Assembly: GCA_036380925.1 (NCBI GenBank)
Contig: DASVDW010000110.1
Location: 1-6,137, forward strand
Direction of reading: 5' to 3'
DNA length: 6,137 nt
From: JAICLV01 sp036380925
Lineage (GTDB): Bacteria > Actinomycetota > Actinomycetes > Acidothermales > Acidothermaceae
The notes beneath the pieces are model-generated. The model was not told the DNA's origin, did not search any database, and worked only from the letters and a program-made list of their open reading frames with translations. The position numbers and the translations under genes are program-made. Below are positions 1 through 4,960 of the stretch, piece after piece (position 1 is the stretch's first letter; each line of letters starts with the position of its first letter).

Positions 1-204
1 GACGATGGTGCCGCCCGGCCGAAGCGCGCCGGAGGCCTCCGCTGTTTCGACCATCCGCAACGCGATGCGGTCTTTCACCGAACCGCCCGGATTGAGCTGT
101 TCCAGCTTGGCGACCAACTGCGCCCCGCCGGGCGGCGCCAGCCGATTAAGCCGAACCAGCGGGGTGTTGCCGACGAGGTCGAGCAGGCTGTCGTGAACGT
201 CCAC
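1..204 (-). CDS. Cystathionine beta-synthase / cysteine synthase, N-terminal 68 residues (runs off window)
   Basis: This is the start of a fold-type II PLP enzyme that makes cystathionine or cysteine from serine or O-acetylserine in the cytosol. I translated it by hand from GTG at 204–202; the frame stays open to base 1. It shows the family's N-terminal signature LVGNTPLVRL (residues 10–19). The PLP-lysine motif NPGGSVKDR follows, with the Schiff-base lysine at residue 44, and then a stretch like AEASGALRPGGTIV. The wording is close to M. tuberculosis Cbs (Rv1077) as I remember it, which favours cystathionine beta-synthase over CysK. The C-terminal half, where a CBS-domain pair would decide, is outside the window. 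An in-frame TAG at 216–214 makes GTG 204 the only conventional start. No Shine-Dalgarno is visible. It lies 21 bp after the stop of the preceding small gene, probably in one transcription unit. Confidence 0.88.
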   Translation of the reverse strand, partial: MDVHDSLLDLVGNTPLVRLNRLAPPGGAQLVAKLEQLNPGGSVKDRIALRMVETAEASGALRPGGTIV

Positions 205-210
205 AATGCG

Positions 211-216
211 AGACTA
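211..216 (-). promoter_or_regulatory. Possible -10 element (TAGTCT) for a leaderless cbs-like transcript
   Basis: On the minus strand TAGTCT fits the actinobacterial TANNNT -10 pattern. It ends six bases before the GTG start at 204, so transcription could begin at the start codon. No convincing -35 is seen, and the hexamer overlaps the TAG that closes the frame upstream, so a chance match is quite possible. Confidence 0.25.
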
Positions 217-225
217 GCCGTGGCG

Positions 226-639
226 TCACATCAGCCGCCGCACCTCCTTCGCGGTTGCGGACACGTCATGCAGGACGTCGGAAAGCGGCACCCGTCCGTC
301 CGGCGCCCAAACCTCGCCCGACGGGTTGCCGGCCAGCGCCTGCGCCAGGTCGTACGCGAGCACCTTGACCTGGTCGCCGACCGCCAGATCGGGCAGCCGC
401 GGAACCTCCCGCCAGCGCGGCGATCCGCCGTCGTCCGCCTGCTCGATGCCCTGGGCGGCGACCGCGAGCACGCGGGCGAGCAGCCGACCGGCGTCCGCCC
501 TGGTGGGGATCGGGCCGGGCAGTCGCGCCGCCAGCCGCCCTGCCGGCATGGTGCGCAACGACGTGACGATGGCGTCAAGTTCGGCGGCCAACGCGGTGAG
601 CGCTGCCGGCGCGGCGGCAGCGGCATGTGCAGCGTCCAC
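226..639 (-). CDS. Hypothetical protein, about 137 aa, upstream of the cbs-like gene
   Basis: I do not recognise this family. The frame has normal actinobacterial third-position G/C bias and sits directly upstream of the PLP-enzyme gene on the same strand, so I take it as real. With the GTG at 639 the product has 137 residues. There is an alanine-rich, probably helical N-terminus (residues 3–40), then a Pro/Arg stretch, a second helical segment (about 47–68), and a C-terminal half with PRLPDLAVGDQVKVLAYDLA (80–99) and PSGEVWAPDGRVPLSDVL (106–123). No signal peptide, membrane segment or catalytic motif is visible. GTG at 648 is an alternative start; reading on to the ATG at 723 would add a segment unlike a coding N-terminus. 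No Shine-Dalgarno precedes either GTG. Its role beside sulfur amino acid metabolism is unknown. Confidence 0.65.
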   Translation of the reverse strand: MDAAHAAAAAPAALTALAAELDAIVTSLRTMPAGRLAARLPGPIPTRADAGRLLARVLAVAAQGIEQADDGGSPRWREVPRLPDLAVGDQVKVLAYDLAQALAGNPSGEVWAPDGRVPLSDVLHDVSATAKEVRRLM

Positions 640-646
640 GCGCGGC

Positions 647-652
647 ACGGTA
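647..652 (-). promoter_or_regulatory. Possible -10 element (TACCGT) for a leaderless transcript of the 137-aa protein gene
   Basis: TACCGT on the minus strand matches TANNNT and ends seven bases before the GTG at 639, the spacing expected if the mRNA begins at that codon. The -35 region (GGTCAA, 16 bases upstream) is poor. This supports, but does not prove, the choice of GTG 639 over GTG 648. Confidence 0.25.
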
Positions 653-758
653 CCGCGAGGAGACGCGATTGACCCCGCGCCGGGTATTGCTCCCCCGAAG
701 GTACTGAGGCACGCTGCCTTCATGGACCGTTGACGTCGCCACACCGGGAGGCCGACTC
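649..758. promoter_or_regulatory. Divergent intergenic region between the left minus-strand pair and the central operon
   Basis: This stretch of about 110 bp separates genes read in opposite directions, so it should hold the promoter of the plus-strand operon and probably that of the minus-strand pair. TTGACC (669–674) resembles a -35 for the plus strand, but no -10 lies at the right distance. A small inverted repeat, AGGCA – CGC – TGCCT (707–719), could be an operator half-site pair. A clear ribosome binding site, GGGAGG at 746–751, precedes the ATG at 759. Confidence 0.45.
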
Positions 759-983
759 ATGAGCCCGAATCACTCCGAGGACACCCACCGCAACCTGCTG
801 GAGAGGGTCCCGAAGGTCACGGGGCGAGAGTTGACCGACTGGTTCCACGAGATCGAGCAAGGTCCGAGTTTCAGCCGCCTGGACGAGCGGGTGAACTGGT
901 TGAGCGATGAACATGCGCTCCCGCACGGGTACGCCACCGCGATCGTCCGGGAGCACGAAAAGCGGCGTTCCGCGCGCAGTTGA
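759..983 (+). CDS. DUF4287 domain protein, 74 aa
   Basis: This small soluble protein appears to belong to the DUF4287 family (Pfam PF14117), whose biochemical function is not known. Recognisable landmarks are HRNLLERVPKVTGREL (residues 10–25), the central DWFHEIEQGPSFSRLDERVNWL (residues 27–48), and a closing DEHALPHGYATAIVREHEK (50–68). The domain fills almost the whole protein; in other bacteria it also occurs fused to further domains. The ATG at 759 is well supported by GGGAGG seven bases upstream. The stop TGA (981–983) overlaps the TTG start of the next gene as TTGA, implying translational coupling. It is the first gene of the plus-strand operon. Whether it serves the two enzymes downstream or is only co-transcribed cannot be told from sequence. 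No signal peptide or membrane segment is seen. Confidence 0.82.
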   Translation: MSPNHSEDTHRNLLERVPKVTGRELTDWFHEIEQGPSFSRLDERVNWLSDEHALPHGYATAIVREHEKRRSARS

Positions 984-1645
984 ACGCCGCAGACCTGGCG
1001 AGGGACCAGGCATTCTTCGCGGCACACGGATTTGGCGGCCGCGTGGGATTCGGGGACCATCCGGCGTTGCTCGTCGTCGACCTCATCAACGCGTTCACCG
1101 ACCCGTCGTCGCCGTTGGGCGCGGCCATGGACCGCGAGGTCGACGCCGCGCGCGTCGTGCTGGACGCCGCCAGGACGTGCGGGGTACCGAGGTATTTCAC
1201 CACGTTGTGGTACTCCGACGCCGACCTGAAGGACGCCGGGGTGTGGGTGCGCAAGATCAAGGGACTAGCGGTCCTGCGCGCGGGCACCCACGAGGTGCAG
1301 GTCGACGCTCGACTCGCACGCACCAGCGACGAGCCGGTCGTGATGAAGAAGTACGCGAGCGCGTTCTTCGGCACCGATTTGCTGTCGCGACTCGTCTCCA
1401 CCGGTGTTGACACCCTTGTCATCGTCGGCTGCACGACCAGCGGGTGCGTGCGGGCCACCGCGGTCGATGCCATCCAGTTCGGGTTCCGCCCGGTGGTGGC
1501 ACGCGAGGCGGTGGCCGACCGCTCGGCGGCCGCACACGCCCAAGCGCTGTTCGATCTCGAACAGAAGTACGCGGACGTGGACACGATCGACGATGTCATC
1601 GCGGAATTTGAACGCACGCCGTCGCGCCACGCCAGCAGTTGTTGA
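980..1645 (+). CDS. Isochorismatase-fold amidohydrolase, N-carbamoylsarcosine amidase-like
   Basis: This is a cysteine hydrolase of the isochorismatase superfamily, 221 aa and cytosolic. The triad is visible: Asp34 in ALLVVDLINAF, Lys123 in VVMKKYASAFFGT, and nucleophile Cys156 in GCTTSGCVRAT. The K-x-x-x-SAFFGT and GCTTSGC signatures with the long N-terminal lead (about 28 residues before the core) resemble N-carbamoylsarcosine amidohydrolase, which releases ammonia and CO2 from a carbamoyl amine. Other family members hydrolyse nicotinamide, biuret or isochorismate-type substrates, so the substrate is inferred only. The TTG start at 980 overlaps the previous stop (TTGA). No Shine-Dalgarno is close, which fits reinitiation after the upstream gene. 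A PuuE-like hydrolase gene starts 26 bp downstream. Together they could act on a cyclic ureide or imide and its ring-opened product. Confidence 0.85.
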   Translation: MNAADLARDQAFFAAHGFGGRVGFGDHPALLVVDLINAFTDPSSPLGAAMDREVDAARVVLDAARTCGVPRYFTTLWYSDADLKDAGVWVRKIKGLAVLRAGTHEVQVDARLARTSDEPVVMKKYASAFFGTDLLSRLVSTGVDTLVIVGCTTSGCVRATAVDAIQFGFRPVVAREAVADRSAAAHAQALFDLEQKYADVDTIDDVIAEFERTPSRHASSC

Positions 1646-1659
1646 CGACGTCCGACAGC

Positions 1660-1665
1660 AAAGGA
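1660..1665 (+). promoter_or_regulatory. Ribosome binding site that fixes the start of the PuuE-like gene
   Basis: AAAGGA ends six bases before GTG 1672. It is the only Shine-Dalgarno-like sequence near the possible starts and favours GTG 1672 over the overlapping TTG at 1639 or 1642. Confidence 0.6.
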
Positions 1666-1671
1666 CCCAGC

Positions 1672-2592
1672 GTGGACAACGCCTTGTATGACTACTGGCC
1701 GGTCGTCGATCGGCCTGTGCTGTCGTGGCCAGGCGAGGCGAAGGTCGCGTTCTGGTTGGGTTTGAACGTCGAGTACCACCAGATCGACAAGCCGTCGACC
1801 AGCCTGTTCCCCAGCACGGCGAACCTGGTGCCCGACCCGCTCAACTATGGCTGGCGTGACTACGGCGTCCGGGTCGGCATGTGGCGGATCATGGACGCGC
1901 TCGACCGGCATGGTGTCCCGGCGAGCGTCTTGCTCAACTCGGACGTGTGCCGGCACTACCCGCAAATCATCGAAGCAGGCAACGAACGCAAGTGGGCCTG
2001 GCTCGCACACGGGCAAAACAATTCGATCCTGCAAACGGGCTTCTCTCTCAACGAGGAGCGCCAGTATCTCGCCGAGATGGTGCGCGTTCTTCGCGAGTCG
2101 ACGGGAACGCAACCGCACGGCTGGTTGGGCCCGGCGCTGACCGAGACCTTCGCTACTCCGGGTCTGCTGGCCGAGCTCGGGCTGAGCTACCTCCTGGACT
2201 GGTGCAACGATGACCAGCCCTACCCGCTCAACGTCAAGGGCGCCCGGATGATCTCGTTGCCCTACTCGATCGAGGTCAACGACGCGGTGCTTTGCGTCGG
2301 CCGGAACCTTTCCGGCGAGGATTTCTACCGGCTGGTCATGGATCAACTCGAAGGGCTGGTCGCCGCCGGCGAGCACACCGGCCAGGTCATGGCGATCGGC
2401 GTGCATCCGTTCGTCCTTGGCCAACCGTTCCGGCTGAAATACCTGGACAGGGTGCTTCGCCAGTTAGCGGCGACGCAGGAAGTGTGGATCACCACCAGCG
2501 ACGAGATCGCCGAGACCTACCTGGCGGAGCACTACGACGCAGCGGTGGCATCGCTGCACGCGGCGAACGCGGTGGCGGGCACCGCCGGGTAA
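1672..2592 (+). CDS. PuuE-like polysaccharide deacetylase superfamily protein (putative cyclic amide hydrolase)
   Basis: The 306-residue product has the NodB/CE4-type fold as found in the PuuE (allantoinase)-like branch. Recognisable segments are FWLGLNVEYH (27–36), YGVRVGMWRIMDALDRHGV (64–82), LAHGQNNS (111–118), HGWLGPALTET (149–159), LPYSIEVND (196–204) and HPFVLGQPFRLKYLDRVL (245–262). The classical metal set is not there: the first motif lacks the Asp-Asp pair, and His113 is followed four residues later by Asn117 in place of the second His. PuuE allantoinases are reported to be metal-independent, so hydrolysis of a cyclic amide is more likely than sugar deacetylation. The lack of a signal peptide agrees. 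GTG 1672 is preferred because AAAGGA (1660–1665) sits six bases upstream; a TTG at 1639 would add 11 unlikely residues. Leu265 is a rare TTA codon. The stop is one base from the convergent tRNA gene. Confidence 0.8.
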   Translation: MDNALYDYWPVVDRPVLSWPGEAKVAFWLGLNVEYHQIDKPSTSLFPSTANLVPDPLNYGWRDYGVRVGMWRIMDALDRHGVPASVLLNSDVCRHYPQIIEAGNERKWAWLAHGQNNSILQTGFSLNEERQYLAEMVRVLRESTGTQPHGWLGPALTETFATPGLLAELGLSYLLDWCNDDQPYPLNVKGARMISLPYSIEVNDAVLCVGRNLSGEDFYRLVMDQLEGLVAAGEHTGQVMAIGVHPFVLGQPFRLKYLDRVLRQLAATQEVWITTSDEIAETYLAEHYDAAVASLHAANAVAGTAG

Positions 2593-2593
2593 G

Positions 2594-2667
2594 TGCCCCC
2601 GGTCGGATTCGAACCGACACTGAAACCCTTTTAAGGGGCTCGCCTCTGCCTGTTGGGCTACGGGGGC
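2594..2667 (-). tRNA. tRNA with UAA anticodon (reads UUA, Leu) but class I, Lys-like body
   Basis: A full 74-nt cloverleaf folds on the minus strand. Acceptor arms GCCCCCG/CGGGGGC pair over 7 bp with discriminator A at 2594. The D arm contains G18-G19. The anticodon stem AGCCC/GGGTT (one G·U) has the 7-base loop CTTAAAA. The variable loop has 5 nt (TCAGT). The T arm GTCGG/CCGAC with loop TTCGAAT is perfect. U33 is in place and the anticodon is UAA at 2633–2631, so by codon it is leucine (UUA). Bacterial tRNA-Leu normally has a long variable arm, which is missing here; the body and acceptor stem look more like actinobacterial tRNA-Lys. The D stem has three good pairs and a C–A mismatch. CCA is not encoded (CTT follows). 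It lies 90 bp downstream of the NADH dehydrogenase gene on the same strand. Which amino acid it carries is uncertain. Confidence 0.88.
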
Positions 2668-2757
2668 GCGCAATCACCGCCGATTGTTAGGCAAATCGCG
2701 GCGAAGAGCACCGTTAGTGTCTAACAAACCAGCCGCCGAGCGGCCGAGCGGCCCGCG
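2668..2757 (-). other. Spacer between the NADH dehydrogenase gene and the tRNA, with two small hairpins
   Basis: Two inverted repeats lie in this 90-bp spacer. At 2678–2703, arms CGCCGATT and AATC-GC-GGCG pair as two 4-bp helices with a 2-nt bulge and 8-nt loop. At 2713–2725 there is a perfect GTTAG–TGT–CTAAC palindrome. Neither is followed by a T run in the minus direction, so a classical terminator is not supported. They could help processing of a read-through transcript or be part of the tRNA promoter region. Next to the stop codon is an 8-bp tandem duplication, CCGAGCGG twice (2736–2751). Confidence 0.3.
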
Positions 2758-4152
2758 CTAGGACGCCGTGCGCTTGGGCGGACGCCGGGCGGCGGTCTTG
2801 CGTGGTGGCCGCGGCTTCTCGGCGGAGCCGCTGGGTAACGGTGGGCGGGCGGCCATCTCGAATTCTTCCCGCGGGTTCTGCAACGCGCCGAGGGAGACGA
2901 TTTCGCGACGGAAGAACAGCGCCAGGCTCCAGTCCGCGATGACCCGAACCTTGCGGTTGAACGTCGGCATCCGCGACACGTGGTAGGTGCGGTGCATGAA
3001 CCACGCGGGAAAGCCGCGCACCTTGAAGCCGTAGATCTGCGCGACGCCTTTGTGCAGCCCGAGGCTGGCCACCGATCCGGCGTAGGAGTGCCGGTATTCC
3101 GCCGGTTTTCCGCCGCGCAGCACGGCGGTGATGTTGTCGCCGAGCTGCTTTCCCTGCCGCACCGCGTGTTGCGCGCTCGGGCCGCAGAACGTGCCCGGAC
3201 GGGTGACGTCGGGCACGGCCGCGCAGTCGCCGGCCGCCCACGCGTCGTCCGCGCCGACGACCGACAGGTACTCGGTGCACCTGATGCGACCCTTCTCGTC
3301 GATCGGCAGGTCGGACTCGGCCACCACCGGGTTGGGTTTCACGCCGGCGGTCCACACCAATGTGTCGGCGTCGAACTCCTCGCCGTCGGACAGCACGATC
3401 CGCCCGTCCACCGCCGAGTTCAGCCTGGTGTTCAGCCGGACTTCGACCCCGCGGCCACGCAGCTCGCGAACCGTGTATTCGCCCATGTCGCGGCTCACCT
3501 CGGGCAGGATTCGGTCGGTCGCCTCGACCAGTACCCAGCGCATGTCGGTCGGCTCGATGCCGTCGTAGGACGCGCAGGCGTCCCGGGCCATGTCCTCGAG
3601 TTCGGCGAACGCCTCCACCCCCGCGTAGCCGCCGCCGACGAAGACGAAGGTGAGCGCCCGACGCCGTAGCCGTAGGTCGGTGGTCGAGGCGGCGATGTCG
3701 AGCTTGGCCAGCACGTGGTTGCGCAGGAAAATCGCCTCCCCGACGGTCTTGAAGCCGATGCCGACGTCGGCCAAGCCCGGAATCGGCAACGTGCGGGCGA
3801 TAGAACCGAGCGCCACCACGAGGATGTCGTAGGAGACCTCCATCTGGGTGCCCGCGTTCGGCAGAAAAGTTACGACGCGCCGGGCGTGGTCGATGCGGGT
3901 GACCCGGCCGTTGAGCACCTGGGCGCGCGGCAGCACCCGACGCAGCGAAACGACGACGTGCCGCGGTTCCAAGTTGCCGGCCGCCGCTTCCGGCAGGAAC
4001 GGCTGGTAGGTCATGTACGAGACGGGGTCGATGACGGTCACCGTGGCCTCGTCGCGACGCAGGTTCTTCTGCAGCCGCAACGCCGTGTACATGCCGACGT
4101 AGCCGCCGCCGAGAACGAGAATGTGCGGGCGCGTGGGCCGGGTCTCAGCCAT
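2758..4152 (-). CDS. Type II NADH dehydrogenase-like NAD(P)/FAD oxidoreductase
   Basis: This 464-residue flavoprotein of the NDH-2 family is expected to oxidise NADH and pass electrons to a quinone at the inner face of the membrane without pumping protons. The FAD-binding motif is LGGGYVGM (14–21), and the NAD-binding motif FVGGGYAGVE (171–180) lies between the two halves of the FAD domain. LVWTAGVKPNP (265–275) and AWAAGDCAAVPD (304–315) are the usual C-terminal FAD contacts. SAQHAVRQGK (326–335) lies where NDH-2 enzymes have their quinone-site AQxxxQ motif. The region 377–425, with WFMHRTYHVSRM and IADWSLALFF, is the probable peripheral membrane anchor. The last 30 residues are a Pro/Lys/Arg-rich tail, likely disordered. 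ATG 4152 follows the uracil-DNA glycosylase stop by 10 bp, with AGGG overlapping that stop. Leu439 is a TTA codon. I would not separate Ndh from a related quinone reductase by sequence alone. Confidence 0.87.
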   Translation of the reverse strand: MAETRPTRPHILVLGGGYVGMYTALRLQKNLRRDEATVTVIDPVSYMTYQPFLPEAAAGNLEPRHVVVSLRRVLPRAQVLNGRVTRIDHARRVVTFLPNAGTQMEVSYDILVVALGSIARTLPIPGLADVGIGFKTVGEAIFLRNHVLAKLDIAASTTDLRLRRRALTFVFVGGGYAGVEAFAELEDMARDACASYDGIEPTDMRWVLVEATDRILPEVSRDMGEYTVRELRGRGVEVRLNTRLNSAVDGRIVLSDGEEFDADTLVWTAGVKPNPVVAESDLPIDEKGRIRCTEYLSVVGADDAWAAGDCAAVPDVTRPGTFCGPSAQHAVRQGKQLGDNITAVLRGGKPAEYRHSYAGSVASLGLHKGVAQIYGFKVRGFPAWFMHRTYHVSRMPTFNRKVRVIADWSLALFFRREIVSLGALQNPREEFEMAARPPLPSGSAEKPRPPRKTAARRPPKRTAS

Positions 4153-4162
4153 AACGCCGACC

Positions 4163-4960
4163 CTATCCCGCGATTTGGACGGCCAATCTGAACACGTCGT
4201 CGAGCATCTGCTCGGTCAGCCGGCCGGTGAACGTGTTCTGCTGGCTGGGGTGGTAACAGCCGATCAGCTCGAGGCTGCCGGGCACGTCCGCGCGGCGCAG
4301 CGAGACGGTGGCGCCGTGTCCGAACCGTGGCGCCGGGCGCGGGATCGCGTATCCGGCCGCGGCGAGTACCGGCAGCAGCGCCTGCCAACCGAAGCCGCCG
4401 AGCACCACGACGACCTTGAGCGTGCCGGCGAGCAGGTCGATCTCGCGGGCCAGCCACGGCCGGCAGGCGTCCCGCTCGGCGGTGGTCGGCTTGTTCGCCG
4501 GCGGGGCGCACCGCACGGCAGACACCACCCGGACGCCGAAAAGCTGCTGCCCATCGCCGGCTTCCGTGCTGGTGGGCAGCGCGGCCAGGCCCGCCCGGTG
4601 CAGCGCAGCGAACAGCCAGTCGCCGCTTCGGTCGCCGGTGAAGATGCGCCCGGTGCGGTTTCCGCCGTGCGCGGCCGGCGCCAGGCCGACCAGCATGATG
4701 CGCGCCTTGGGGTCGCCCCAGCCGGGTACCGGGCGGCCCCAGTAGGGCTGGTCGGCGAACGCGCGCCGCTTGACCCGGGCCACGTCTTCGCGCCAGGCGA
4801 CCAATCGCGGGCAGGCGCGGCACACCGAAATCCTGGCGGTCAACTCATCGATGTCGGACGTCGATGAGGCGAGCCGGCTGACGTCGTCCGGATTGTCGGC
4901 AACCGGCGTGGCGGGGGTGGCGAGATCGTCGGGCCAGCCGCTGCCGGGCAGGACGCTCAC
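4163..4960 (-). CDS. udgB: Family 5 uracil-DNA glycosylase (UdgB type), iron-sulfur protein
   Basis: This base-excision repair enzyme removes uracil, and in this family also hypoxanthine and other deaminated bases, from DNA. Motif 1 is GLAPAAHGGNRTGR (92–105), directly followed by IFTGDRSGD with the conserved Asp110. The C-terminal active-site motif is GCYHPSQQNTFTGRL (234–248, His237). Four cysteines, Cys47 and Cys50 (VCRACPRL), Cys151 (VRCAPP) and Cys166, are placed as in the 4Fe-4S cluster of the family. The similarity to M. tuberculosis UdgB (Rv1259) extends through RRAFADQPYWGRPVPGWG (65–82). GTG 4960 is chosen because it overlaps the TGA of the upstream ppx gene as GTGA, giving 265 residues; the first 35 or so are variable and probably unstructured. 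A start at 4996 would lie inside ppx and is unlikely. High-GC genomes, where cytosine deamination is frequent, commonly carry this repair enzyme. Confidence 0.93.
   Translation of the reverse strand: MSVLPGSGWPDDLATPATPVADNPDDVSRLASSTSDIDELTARISVCRACPRLVAWREDVARVKRRAFADQPYWGRPVPGWGDPKARIMLVGLAPAAHGGNRTGRIFTGDRSGDWLFAALHRAGLAALPTSTEAGDGQQLFGVRVVSAVRCAPPANKPTTAERDACRPWLAREIDLLAGTLKVVVVLGGFGWQALLPVLAAAGYAIPRPAPRFGHGATVSLRRADVPGSLELIGCYHPSQQNTFTGRLTEQMLDDVFRLAVQIAG

Noticed and set aside
700..760. A second copy of the tRNA 3' end that would mark an integrated element
   Set aside because: I found no repeat of the tRNA 3' sequence at the left border of the operon or elsewhere in the window, and no integrase gene.
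871..2424. Long open frame of 517 codons on the minus strand opposite the amidohydrolase and PuuE-like genes
   Set aside because: It is the antisense shadow typical of high-GC genes. Its translation is rich in Arg/Ala/Ser/Thr with no family resemblance, while the plus-strand frames carry clear enzyme motifs.
2464..2690. Short open frames running across the tRNA gene on both strands
   Set aside because: They read through the cloverleaf, have no conserved features and depend on chance absence of stops.
2732..2757. GC-rich repeat after the NADH dehydrogenase stop as a terminator
   Set aside because: It is a tandem duplication with only short imperfect pairing and no T run, so a terminator call is not supported.
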